In this document: positions 41,650 to 53,486 of the stretch, one piece after another
Numbering within the stretch: position 1 is the first letter of the stretch
Layout: every line of letters starts with the position of its first letter
Origin: Turritopsis dohrnii
Lineage: Eukaryota; Cnidaria; Hydrozoa; Anthoathecata; Oceaniidae
NCBI GenBank assembly: GCA_027922465.2
Contig: BQMF02000299.1
Coordinates: forward strand, 1-64,000
Direction: 5' to 3'
Length of the DNA stretch: 64,000 nt
Notes under the pieces: generated by a model
What the model was told of the DNA's origin: nothing
Databases searched by the model: none
What the model saw: only the letters and a program-made list of their open reading frames with translations
Program-made: the position numbers and the translations under genes

Positions 41650-43373
41650 TTTGTCGATGGGAAATAGCCACTCAAATCATTAATGTTCCCAACTTACATT
41701 CTTTTTATGATTTAACAGTCTAAACTCACACTATATTCATTGTATACAAGTACTTTGCTTGAAAAGACTCTAAAAGTGTAAAATATAAGCTCTAGTGAAA
41801 GGAATAATTAACATATGGCTAAATCGCAGATGCCAAGGTAGAAATGTTGTTTCATGTGAGTCTTATGCTACGTTCTTATGTTTTCCGTAGTTGTTTTAAA
41901 AATGAAAGCGAAGAAGCACGCGTAGATCTGAGAAAATTTCTTGGTTGAATATATGGATATAGAAGAGGTTATACGGCTGTCAAACTTAAAAGAATCAAGA
42001 ACATTTATGATCCAAACTGATAATCTACGTGAAACTAATACTCTTAGTAGTTATTCGTGATAAATAAGCAGTTTTTGATGCTTCAAATCAGATATGAACG
42101 ACTACAAAAACAGTATGCTTACATCGATTTAAAAAAATGCGTAAGGTTTCTACTAGTCTTTTTCTAAATATAATACAATTTTCTATTTCATGTTCCTAGG
42201 TAAGCTATCCTGTTTTTATAAAGCTCTGGAATCTTGAAGCACAGCTCATCTTCCTAATCAGCTTATACCCATTTTATTAATCAATAGATGACCACTTTTT
42301 TTATTGACTAGTCGAATTTAAAATATTGTATGATTCTAAAATTTGTATACTATCAAGCTGACGATAAAAAGGAAACACAGATATTTTTATTATTTCGCAT
42401 GGCCAAGTAAAAGTTTTTATTATGAAGTTCAGGTACAAACAACATAAAGATTTTCATACTGTATAGTTTTAAAAGGAGTATTTTGAAACGTCCACGGAAG
42501 AGTGTTCTCTAATGGATTTTTAAACTGACGGTGTTCCTTTTTAAGCTTGATCTCCGGCAAAATTTTCAAAGTCTCTTAACTTTTATGATGCTCTCGGGAA
42601 TGTAATTAAATGAATTCGAAGTTATTACTATTTACGCCACGGATTTTCCATTCAAAACTTAATGTGACAAAGTTTTCATTACTTAATTACTTTTTGAAGA
42701 TGCTTTAGGGAATATAACTATGAATAAAAAACTTTTTGAAAAAATCTCTAAATGATGCAAAACAGTGCAGTTTATATGAAATAACAAATATTACTTCTTT
42801 CACATTCACCTTTTAAAGCACAGATTATTCTTAACGCGATAATCTTTTAATTAGTTAATTGCTTCTTGAAGATGCTTTAGGGAGTGCAACTTCGAATGGA
42901 AATCTTTTTAAAAAAATCTCTAAAGTGATTCAAGACTGAAGTTTTATATGAAACAACAAAGTTTAATAGTTATCGTAGCTAAAAGGTAAAATGTAAAATA
43001 CTGCAAACATCATTCCGCATTATGCATATGGTTTTAAAGCGTGAACTAACACTCATTTCTTTCTGAAAAGGCTCCAGAAAGTCTTACAGTCATCCGCAGG
43101 AATACTTCTGCCCGGTAGGGCATCTTGTTATCTTTTTCCTTTGGAAGCAACTTAGAAAAGGGGATGATCGAGTTATTGGATTTCTGCGAAAGCAAGAAAT
43201 ACTTTAAAACCGGCTTTGTTTTTCTTTTCTTTTCTTTTTTTTTTCTGCTGTCCAAACCTAGCGTTTTTTTGAAATTTCGTGTGTGCGCTTACATGAAACT
43301 TATGCTTACCACGCATGTGAGGGAAGAAACCATTTTAAATTTTCTAAAGTTTCTTGAAAATGATAGATATGGG
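41650..43373. repeat. Non-coding stretch with degenerate tandem repeats
   Basis: Three related ~150-170 bp units occupy about 42570-42970. The best-matching pair shares GAAGATGCTTTAGGGA followed by AAAAATCTCTAAA and TTATATGAAA. In addition, 43180-43255 repeats the segment at 41550-41645 (AAGCAAGAAATACTTTRAAACCG, a T-rich run, CTGTCCAAACCTAG). No gene recognised. Confidence 0.6.
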
Positions 43374-43592
43374 TACCTTAAGGCGAGAAATTTTCGCGGG
43401 TACAAATTTTCGCGAATTTTAGTTGATTTCGCAAAATTAAATACCCGCGAAATGTTTCTAGGAGTCGCATTCGCGAAAATTTATACCCGCGAAAAAAAGA
43501 TTAAGAATAACAAATTTTAGTGCGTTTTTGCTTGTATTCATGTAGTACAATGAAAGGGTATTCAAAAATATATTTTAATACATAGTCTTCCA

Positions 43593-44213
43593 TCAATCAA
43601 GCACAATAGTTACGTTGTCTTCCTTTTTCTTTTTAGGATTTCGAATCCTTTCTCGAATATCTCTAGACACAACAGAGTTTGAATCTGTTTTCTTTTTTCT
43701 TTCTTTCTTTTTGGCTGCTCTTGGTCTTGGTTCTTCTATCTCAATATTAGTGTTTAATGTCAGGAAAGTCCCGATAATTTCCTCCTCTTGTGGTTGAAGG
43801 TAGAACTCATTGAGTAAAGTTTCATATTTTCTTAACAAGAGATGGTTCACGACACTTCCAATCATTGTTATTGTAACATTGCAAGGAACTTCAAGTCCAC
43901 CCTGAACGAGGGGACTTCTTCTGTAATGTCTTCCACGTATTTTCAGTGAAACCTTTGCCCCTCTGTCTTCTATGAATTTGGTTATTCTACTAATTTCCAT
44001 GGGCAAATGTCCAACGATTTCACCTGAGTTTGGTTTGAAAACTTTCATGGAAAATATATCATATGGGTTGTTTTTCTCATGCTCGCTTTTCAAAACCTCG
44101 CCGTCTTCGGGTTTCCAACTAGACTTGTACACATGGAAACCCCTTACTCCAGCACTGAAAGTTATACTTTTCTGATTACCGGCTAAGCGTTTTAAAACCT
44201 CTACATGCAACAT
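43593..44213 (-). CDS. HIRAN-domain protein
   Basis: This is an intact 206-residue frame. The HIRAN-like core covers residues ~18-115: FSAGVRGFHVYKSSWKPEDG, SEHEKNNPYDIFSMKVF, VGHLPMEISRITKFI and a VPCNVTI strand. HIRAN domains bind DNA 3' ends or damaged DNA in HLTF/Rad5-type proteins and also occur alone. The C-terminus is a Lys-rich tail (KKKERKKKTDSN) with possible nuclear localisation. It sits between the inverted repeats of a pogo-type element, divergent from the transposase fragment at 44225, so it is element cargo. Its open frame beside a dead transposase is notable. Confidence 0.78.
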   Translation of the reverse strand: MLHVEVLKRLAGNQKSITFSAGVRGFHVYKSSWKPEDGEVLKSEHEKNNPYDIFSMKVFKPNSGEIVGHLPMEISRITKFIEDRGAKVSLKIRGRHYRRSPLVQGGLEVPCNVTITMIGSVVNHLLLRKYETLLNEFYLQPQEEEIIGTFLTLNTNIEIEEPRPRAAKKKERKKKTDSNSVVSRDIRERIRNPKKKKEDNVTIVLD

Positions 44214-44224
44214 GGCTTATCTCT

Positions 44225-44566
44225 TTGTACGACCACATGAACACTGAAGAAGGAATGAAAGTGACCGCCAGTGGCTGGAAAAAGTCGGGAATCTTCGATG
44301 CGATTACAAAGGGGTCAAGTGAGCTTCCAAGTCTTGACCCTTTTGATGATATCTGTCCATTAATGGAAGTCATTCAAGAGCAAGAAACGATAAGCCTATC
44401 CTCTTTGATGCCAAGCGAACTAGAATTCTATAAAACGTCACCAGCAGAGGTTGAAGACTCTTCAGATGAATCAGAATGGGAAGTTAATGATAATGCAGAA
44501 CCAGAAGCAAATGACATTGAACTTGACGTTGAACGTAATGCTTTCTCTATATTGGAAAATCAGTAA
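44225..44566 (+). pseudogene. C-terminal fragment of a pogo/Tigger (DDE_1) transposase
   Basis: This 113-residue frame has VTASGWKKSGIFDAITKGSS followed by LPSLDPFDDI, which resembles the post-catalytic region of Tigger/Jerky-type transposases. A long acidic tail follows. The DNA-binding and DDE domains are missing. Confidence 0.55.
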
Positions 44567-44856
44567 AAACTGTCGTTTGTTTGAAACTCTTCGTTTATAT
44601 TTGTTAGGACCATTGTAAAGAAAGTTTTTAAGTACATACCATTTGTAAAGTTTCATTTTTCCTTAAACTTTTAGAAAGATTATCGCTTTTTCCAAGTTGC
44701 AGACAAAAAAAAAGATTAATTTTTTTTCCGATTCGCAAAAATAAATACCCGCGAAATTTTCTGTTTGCATCCATTCGTGAAAATTAATACCCGCGAAATG
44801 CAATTTTTTTTACCTCGCGAAAATAAATCTCCGCGAAAATTTCTCGCCTTAAGGTA

Positions 44857-45330
44857 TTATTTCCATAGAAGAAACTTATAATTATCTGTGATCATTCTTT
44901 TCTAATTAAAAAGAAGTTTTCAACGTTTTGTAAACAGAAGAGTCAAAAAGGTAGCTATTTGTTTGTTTTTATAGAGAAATGTTTTGAGATTCTTTAAGCC
45001 TGTCTAAATTCAAAACATCTTCGTTTGTTTTGAATCTGAGCTGTTACGCTTTTTAAGCTCTGGATACTTTGGCTCAGCTTAGTTTCCTCTTCAGCTCCAA
45101 CATAGAAAATTTGTGTCTACCCTGCACCGCTTGTTTTATTGTTTGATCAGTTTTTAAGTTATACTGTCAATGTCCCTTATTACCAGTGACTAATCACAAT
45201 AGCAAATTAAAACATCTGTAAAACAACTATCTGTAAATTCAAAAGATACATCATGTAACAATACAAAACTTTCTTTTCAGTTATGTATATAATTATGTTA
45301 TGTGTGTGCTTAAGAACATATATAAGTATA
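44857..45330. other. AT-rich spacer without recognised features
   Basis: Nothing recognised between the pogo-type element and the Helitron 3' tip. Confidence 0.5.
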
Positions 45331-46735
45331 CTAGCCGCCCAGGCGGCGTCGCTCGCCACTCATGTTCAAATTAAGGAATTGGCTCCAAAAACTGATAAAA
45401 ATGCATGAGGTGGTTTTAACGCGGATAAAAATTTTGTACGGGGTTTTAATTTCGGAAATGCTGACTATAAGGGTGAGCAAAAAATGTCATAGAATGTTCA
45501 GCAGAAACATAAATTCTCATGAAAAAGTGTTGACAATACTACAAAGATAGCATAAACAAATTAATAAATAAATAAACCAAATAAAGGTTATCTTTAATCA
45601 CTTTTGTAAAAGTGTATATCGACTTTGTTAACGGTCTTCCAATGCGTTTTTTGGTTTAATCCATTCATTCTAGGAAATAATAATTCTCGGTGATAAGTGA
45701 GTACATTGCATCTACGTATGCATGCAGTTGGAATTATCGGATCTTCCGAAAAATGCATTTTTAAAAATTGATGACATATCATTCGTAAGCGAAACCAAAG
45801 AATCAAAAAAAAAAAAATAAATAAAGTTAAGGTTGACTTTAAAATCCGAAATATGCAGCCGACAATATATCTTCGAACTAAACTTTCATTCACAATTACC
45901 TTGACAATGCTATCTAGACTAAAGTAGATACGGTTATCCATAGGATACTGTCAGGAAAGGTATTTCCCATGAACTACCAACACCAAGTTGACCTCAATAC
46001 TATACTATAAATCTAAAGAATCTGAATAAATATAAGTTAAAGATAATGAATTAAGTTAGTCAATTTTGTCAGTTAGGAAAGATTTATTTATTCATTTACA
46101 TTTCGCTCAATTGTTCTATTTCTACTGACATCAGCGTATTCCATTCATTATCTTTAACACAGACAATAACCTCTTTATCCTCAATAAACTAAATAAACTA
46201 ACTTTAAGGAATAGTAATCTCTCAAACTGAGAAAGAAGTTTTCTCTTAAACAATAACCTGTAATGTCATTTCACAAAACATAGTGAAATAAAGATCAAAG
46301 GAAGAATGTAACAACTTTTAATCCAACTCTACCTTAACTCTCATTTAGATAACAACAGACTTATGGAATAAAATTCGCGAGTGATTTGTAACGACTAAAT
46401 AAAGATTAATCCGTATATAACAACATATTTTCTAACTAAACAAACTACAATAACAAACTAAAAAAACTATAAATTAACTAAAATAAACTATGGTATGGAA
46501 TTACCATACACTCGACCGCAAATGACTGATTAAACAACCTATTATTCCCTAAAACACAAATTAGAAAAACAATTCAGAAGCTTAAGTAAGTGGGCGCTAA
46601 TCAGCCATTCACAGTCTAAATTTAATTTGTTGGTTCAGTTCACTTGATTATTTTTCATTTTGAGAATTTGATTATAGACATTTTAAAACTAATTTTAATG
46701 AAAACTGAACCTAAGTGTATCGTAACTCCATACCG

Positions 46736-46784
46736 TATAAGGGATCAGCCCTCACTCAAAAACAGTGAGGACTGACCCCTTATA
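46736..46784. repeat. 21-bp-stem inverted repeat
   Basis: TATAAGGGATCAGCCCTCAC and its near-perfect complement flank a CAAAAAC loop, with about 19 of 21 pairs matching. A second weaker GGAAGGCCC/GGGCCTTCC hairpin follows near 46889-46914 after a G/T-rich stretch. Both lie in the non-coding 3' part of the Helitron and may be separate small insertions. Confidence 0.75.
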
Positions 46785-48376
46785 CTTCATCTCATAATGT
46801 TTTTTTGTTTTTTGTTTTGTTTTTTAATATTTTTTTTTGTGGGGGAACGTAACCCTTCCGGTCATGCCCCCCATTTTTTTTCCATATTTGGAAGGCCCTC
46901 CAGGATGGGCCTTCCTATACTTCAGGAAGTCTTGTCTTGATACTAAAATAAAATGATAGAAAGTTAAGGATCAGTTAAGATAATAAAAAACCAAATAGTA
47001 TGGCTTATATGAAAAACTTCACAACTCACAACGTGTGGTCTCTTGCGATTCTAAACAGGAAGATAAAATTAAAAAATGCAAATATCATCAAGTCCATGTA
47101 AAGAGCCAACATATATTAGTGAAAATAAACGCTTACTCTGGCCATTTCCTGGGACTAAGTGCCCTATAACATGAAAGATGAATAGTGTAAATACTACATC
47201 TATTGAAGTGCATTCTACAGAAGGAAAATATAAAACCACCACCATTCGCACCATTCTCCTTATCTATGAATGAAATAGAATGAAATTACAATATATTGAC
47301 AGTGATGTCCAAAAAACAGCAAAAAGAAAATATGAACTTACCTTCTCTTTATAAATCCTCTTCTTCTGAAAGGAAAGGAAAAGTATTAATAACCTATTTA
47401 AATTGACGGTATTTTGGTATTTTAAAGGATTAAGTTCTTTTACCTTTCTTGGATATATCACTAACTAAAATATAAAACAAAGTAGTTCTTAATAGACAAT
47501 CCTGTCATTTTCTCCTATATTTAAAAGTTCATTTGAAAACTTACCACCATCCTCCACTTCATCAACATCAACTAAAACATACAACATACCCATGAAGATT
47601 TAAGCTGCATTAATAATCTCAAATATAATTAAAAGCATTAAATACTTACTATTTTCCACAAATGGGTTTATAGAAACCAAAATAAAACAGTGACAAAATC
47701 TTTTTTCATTCTTATTTCAAAATGAAAAAAGCAGAAAAGTTATTACCATTTTGTGCTGACTCAGCCATTTTATAAAATTTTCATATTATTATTAATTCAC
47801 TAAAAGAAAAAAAACCTAAGTATTACACTTCCAAAAGACAACAGGAGGAATGTCCTGACTTTTGGTTCATGGTTTGTGCATGCAAGGACTATCTCATAAT
47901 AGACTCTAAAAAACCAAAGTAAGATGATATCTGTTTCCGGTGAATTGATAAAAAGCATGCACAACCCATGGTAACAGAGTACACAACGTGAACGTAAGTC
48001 AATGGGACTTGTACTCCACCTAAAAAAACAAATGTACAGAAACAAAATGTTTTTTAGGTAAAAAAGTTCAGTAACTATAAAAGCATATCATCTATTTTCA
48101 GCACTACCACAAAGTAATTGTCAGTGATTTAACAAAATAGCACCACTCAATCCACCACTACAGTTGAGCAACACAATGTCACATAGTTGGTATACCAAAT
48201 TAGCCGAAAAGCCGCTTTTAGACAACTGCAATGATAGTCACTCTCCAAATGAGTGAGGATATCAAAATGCTCACCGGAAAAGCATTGTTTTCATTTCCGG
48301 TATTTTTGTAACTCACTCAACAATACAATACTTTTGTGGATATGAAAAGATGAAAGAAAAGATATGCAGAATTAAG

Positions 48377-51300
48377 TTACTGTAATACTTGTGAAAAGAC
48401 AACATTTTGAGTATACATCTTTCCATTGATATAACCTTGTTTCCCAGTAGCAGCAACTTTGATTTTCACATTATCAAATGCCTTTGCCCTGGAACATGCG
48501 ACATATAGCTGACCGTGAGAAAAACACGGACTCTGCAAAAACAAACCAATTTTATTAAATGTTTGACCTTGACTCTTGTTAATAGTAAAAGAGTAGGCCA
48601 AACGGATAGGCAATTGTCTGCGTTTCAATATAAAAGGCATACATGTATCTGAAGGTGACAGTTCAACCCTAGGTATGAAAATGATTTCTCCAACTGCTGA
48701 CCCTGTCAAAATTTCAGCTTTAATAAAATTGCCTGACAGTTCACGGATAATCAAGCATGTGCCATTACAGAGACCCTTCCTGATATTAAGGTTCCTCAAG
48801 AGCATAATAATAGCCCCAACTTTAAGCTTCAAACAATGAGGAGGCATACCTGACGGCATGATGCTATTTAAAAAATCAAGCGGATAATTTTGCTGCTCGT
48901 CTTCATCGTCACATACTGCCTCATCAGTGCTGTAATAACAAACTGCATTTCCTGGCAATCTGTCCAACACCTCATTGTTAATGATTAACGATTGCTCGTT
49001 TGTTGGTGTCAAAATAGCTGTGGCGGCATATTCATGAGGTTCCAATCCGTCATACATCACCAATATAATAGAAGTGTTTTGGGGAACAACGCAACAATCA
49101 GGGATTTCGACTGAGCCTTAAGCAGGTTCATTTAGTTTTGTTGGCAGTTCACCATTAACAAGTTGTAATAGCCACGCACAGAGTTCTTGTTCTTCCGGCC
49201 TGGCTCTCATGTTCTCGGTAAGTAAGTACTTTACCACTGATGCCCACAAAGCAGAACTTGTCAAGCAAACTTTAATAACATCAGTTGGTTTTGCCTTCTT
49301 CACAACTGGCAAACACTGACGAAAATCGCCACCCCACCAAAGTACCTTTCCACCGAAAAGTGCATCACTACCACAGATATCACGTAGTAATCTGTCCATA
49401 GCATGAAAAATGTGGGTATACACCATTGTAGCTTCATCAATCAGAAACAGGTCAATACTCCGAAGGTATTCTGCATGTTTAGATGTCAGGGTTATCTTAC
49501 ATACGCTGTTTTCTAAAACAGGAACAGGCAAACGAAATAATGAATGCAATGTACATCCACCAGAGAGTAAGGTGGCTGCAATACCTGTATATGCAGCAGT
49601 TGCAACTTTCCAACCTCTGGCTCTACATGCTGCAATAACATAGTTATATGTAAAAGTTTTACCTGTGCCAGCTGGTCCATCCAGATAAAACAATGTTTCA
49701 AGTTGTGCTAAACCATTACGCACATTTGAAACAGCAGACAAAATTGCATCAGCCACAGCTACCTGCTGTTCATTAAGCTGAGGCCTTACCTGTTGTGCCC
49801 TGTCAATGTAAACATTTACATCCACTTCTTCCTCGGGGATCTGTTGAACCAACTCTGGAAGATTAAATTGAGTTAAGGACATACCGAATTGTTTGAGGAC
49901 ATTATCAATATAACCCAAAACCCTTTGTTCTGCTTGAGCAAGAGCTAATGTTCGAGTATAGTCCTCACACAGATGCTCCTTGAATGTATTCCACAACTGA
50001 AGGGGATTGGAGGGTTCGCAGTGTGTCAAAATCGTCACAAACAGCTGTCTCATCTGTTGGGGCATTTGAAATGTTGACGCCTCTTCCAATGTGTTATGCC
50101 ACTCTTCATCATCTTGTAGAAGACCTCTGGCAATACACGCTTCTCGGAATGTGTTGTAAACCACTCCACTGATAGTACACAGATATTCCAATGATGTGGC
50201 ACCTGCAACAAAACTCGAAGGAAAAAACGTTCTCCTTCTGATGGATGGGCATTGTATAATCGAGCGACAATCGGATCTAGAAATGTTTTAATTTCGTCAT
50301 GCTCCAGACATTCATTAATCTCAACATTAGCACGATTATGTCCTTTGTAAACGTATTTAAAGACATATTTCACACTTTTTATCGTGGTACATGCTTCCAA
50401 ATTTATGCGAGCATTGTATTTTTTTGACAACCACGGGCAGTATGGTACAACCCATTGATTATCCAAGTCCACGTTTTTGACCCTCACTGTACGACCATCA
50501 TTGGACACCCATTTGCATTCATTTGGGTTGCATCACAGAATGGCTTTGGAAAATTCTTGGTACAGTTGCCATCATCTCCCATGCAGACTGAATTAGGATT
50601 TGCATTCCCACAGGGACCATGAATCATACATGATCTGATGATGTTATGTAGCTCTGGTTCAAGTTCAGGATCTGGTATTTCAGCAGAAATTAAGCTGTCA
50701 ATATCATCAGCATTCTGCAGTTTGTCCTCTTGAGCTAAATGGATAAGAATATGTGCATGAGGTAAAGAACGTTTCTGAAACTCAATAACATACAGGTGCG
50801 AAATGGATTTCCCCAAAACACCATTTTTAGTAATATCCTCTAAGAGTGATTTCAATTTCAAATTAAAAACATGTGCAACCAAGTCAGGTCGATAATGTAC
50901 TGGCTCATTATCCAAATTTTCTGTAATTTCTCGCCATTTGGGATTGCACGTGAAAGTGCAAAACAAATCTGGTTTTCCCATTTTAGTGACCATAGCCATA
51001 GCATCTTGATAATTTTGTAGCATGGCTCTTGGACCATCCTGAAATGAAAAAGGTAGAATTACTGGTCTGCCTGCATGAAGGCCACGATTTTCCGCAACAT
51101 TGGCAAGATGATCAATTAGGCCTTGATATTGTTCAACCCGAAGAGCTGCCTGGTTCATCCGTATGAAATGCAAACGATTAGCTTCAACTTAACAATAGCT
51201 ATCCACGGCAAATTGTTGAAGTAACCTTTTACCTTTCAAGATGGGGCAAAACGCATCTCTAAATGCAAACCTTAATGTGTAATATTGCAGCATGGTCGTG

Positions 51301-52519
51301 TGACGTTGCTGACCTACTGCATATTCTGCTACATGAGGAATGTCGGAACTCCAACCCAACTCTCCTCTTGGAAAAAATACAGGATACACCATTGGATCGA
51401 TATTAGGTGATTGCGCAGGCAAATTCTGTAATGGTCTGTCTCGAGGGTAAACCATCTTCACCAACAAAAACAGCTGCTACTTCATCACGATGAGGTAGAT
51501 TATATCGGTGGCGGTCACCCCCAATTCTCAAGTGCATTCTTACCTGAAAATCAATAGCGAATTATCAAAAGCAGTTGAAAAAGATCATTGAAGTATAACA
51601 ATCTATTTGCACTTACCTCAGATGGGTGACGATTCTGTTCATTTGCAAGTTGCAATTCCTCCGCCTCTACCTCACCCATCTGTTTATATGCATCTGCATA
51701 TGGACTCTCCCTTAAAATGATATCTTGCAAAGATTACATGACTTCAGGGGAGCAACCTTGATTTTCTGGTCTTGCCATTCGCTCGTTGAAAGCATCCATA
51801 CCAGCATAAATATATAGTTGACCATATGATGGAGGAACACCCGGTGGTGGGTGTAAATTACCTGTTCAGTGACATACCTGGCCATTGATACGAAAAACTG
51901 GTGGACCACGACCTGGCCGAACAGCCAATTTCGCACCCATGGAAGCAAAAGCAACCGAACTGTTGAACTTTCGAATATTTTCTTGAAAGTTCTTTGCTTG
52001 ATTGTTATCACCTAAAAGAGCTTTAAGGTCATTAGGATAATAAATGTTATCTAAACGAACTTTACCATTGTGACAACACTTAAATTTAGTTTCGTCTGCA
52101 AACATCCTGGCACCACAATACTGACAGACCTTGTCCATGGCACCAAGATAATGTAACTCAGGCATTTGGCCTTGTCGAGCAGCACGATGCAAGGGTGGAA
52201 CAGCATTCCTCATGCCACGAACATTTACATTTCGCCGAGCTAATCTCCGCTCATCACCTTCTACTTGACGATGCCGAGCTTGTCTTTCCGCACCATTGAT
52301 TCTCAGACGTTCATTATCTGCCTGAATATCTGGTGGCTGGATATTAATGTTTTGCTGAAGCTGTTGGCGCCTTGCCTCAGCCACATCCTCATGTGCATGC
52401 CGACGCTGAATAACAGAGATCATTTGCTGCTGATCAGGTGGCTGGAGGACAAACTGGCCATTTCTAAAAACTGCTTGGAAGCCAGGAATAATATTAGTGC
52501 CTCTTATATTAAACATCAC
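48377..52519 (-). pseudogene. Helitron replication initiator/Pif1-type helicase (RepHel)
   Basis: Order: an N-terminal Arg/Gln-rich region and Cys cluster (CQYCGARMFADETKFKCC) at 52519-51870; a 73-bp GT-AG intron at 51544-51616 in phase 0; the Rep HUH nuclease; and the helicase. The Rep region shows PDLFCTFTCNPKW near 50960, KRSLPHAHILIHL near 50760, and KYVFKYVYKGHN near 50350 with the tyrosine region. The helicase has Walker A DGPAGTGKTFTYN near 49680, LFLIDEAT, GGDFRQCLPV and a C-terminal NKSQGQTF and YVACSRA. Rep nicks and joins DNA tips, and the helicase unwinds for rolling-circle transfer. In-frame stops occur at about 51868, 51730, 51190 and 49118. Frameshifts occur near 51470, 50500 and 50200. 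The gene is dead, but every core motif is still readable. Confidence 0.92.
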
Positions 52520-53486
52520 AGTTCAGAAACACTAATAACAAAAAAAGAAAGAAATAGCTACCAACTGTGAATAAACAGCACAAATCTAGGCATAAGCAGA
52601 ATCAAACTGACTAATACAAAATAAAAACAGAGAAATAGTCGAAACTGTGATAATAATCTTCAACAAACCTTTCTATCTAAAAACTAACATCTTTTCAACT
52701 AACGTACAAAAAACGAACCTGGAATGCAAATAGAAAAAGTGTTAGAAGACAGAAAGAGTAATAGGTTGTAAACATAAACAAAGGATAAACAGCTCTTGGG
52801 AAAGGATAAACCACCGTAAAGTTTACCATTTTCAGAGATCTCACCTCGTTGACGTATATTTTGTACGTATAAACAAATCAACAAACGATCAACAGGGCAG
52901 CAACCACAACAAACAGAATGATCTAATTAAATAAAAAAACCATCATATGTTAGCCATTAAGTAGCCTATTTTAAAATTTCAAACAAATGGTTTATCTGAT
53001 CTATCGCTTTTGATAATACAAACAATGTATATTTCGCAATTTCGTATGTTTCACAAGCGTCCTTAACTGGAAAATTAAAAAGTAATTTGTTTACGTTCTG
53101 AACGAATTGGTTGCTATAGTTTGCCCGATTCTGGAAACCAATTTTGATTGGTCAAAAAGCATTCACGTCAATCAAAACAATCAAAACAATCAAAATAAAT
53201 GCGCATTGTATAGGTTTCCCGAAAGAAACGTCACTCTTAGATGACATATCATGTACACATGTATACTGATTACGTAACTTTAAGAAGTGTCTCTCGGCTT
53301 CTACCTGTTGGTATCCTGAAAGAAACGTCACACTTAAATTACGTAACATTAAAAAAAGTGTCTGTCGCGTGGTTTTACGATGAAAAGGGAAAAAATAAGA
53401 AGGTTTTGACCATGAAAAAAAGTAAATATATCACTCTCTAAAATAAAAGTGTGACACACAATCGCGGATTATTATAATAAGATATA

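Larger units (their letters stand above)
43376..44854. mobile_element. pogo/Tigger-type element with a HIRAN cargo gene
   Basis: The terminal inverted repeats CCTTAAGGCGAGAAATTTTC and its reverse complement are flanked by TA on both sides (43374-43375, 44855-44856). Inside each end are several copies of a GCGAAAATT/ACCCGCGAAA motif (43385-43500 and 44730-44845), likely transposase-binding iterons. The interior has a HIRAN-domain gene on minus and a C-terminal fragment of a DDE_1-type transposase on plus. The catalytic core is absent, so the copy is non-autonomous. Confidence 0.75.
45331..53482 (-). mobile_element. Autonomous-type Helitron, degenerate, ~8.15 kb
   Basis: The 5' tip on the minus strand is A|TCTTATTATAATAATCCGCG at 53482, the same as the non-autonomous copies in this window. 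The 3' tip is a GC-rich hairpin GCCGCCTGGGCGGC overlapping CTAG|T at 45331. Between them lies a Rep/Helicase gene. Bases 52520-53482 are non-coding 5' sequence homologous to the other family members. Bases 45331-48376 hold no gene I recognise, but do include a strong hairpin (46736-46784). Confidence 0.75.

Noticed and set aside
45594..45941. A minus-strand gene in the Helitron 3' arm
   Set aside because: The frame contains a poly-Phe run from an A-tract and lacks any recognisable domain.
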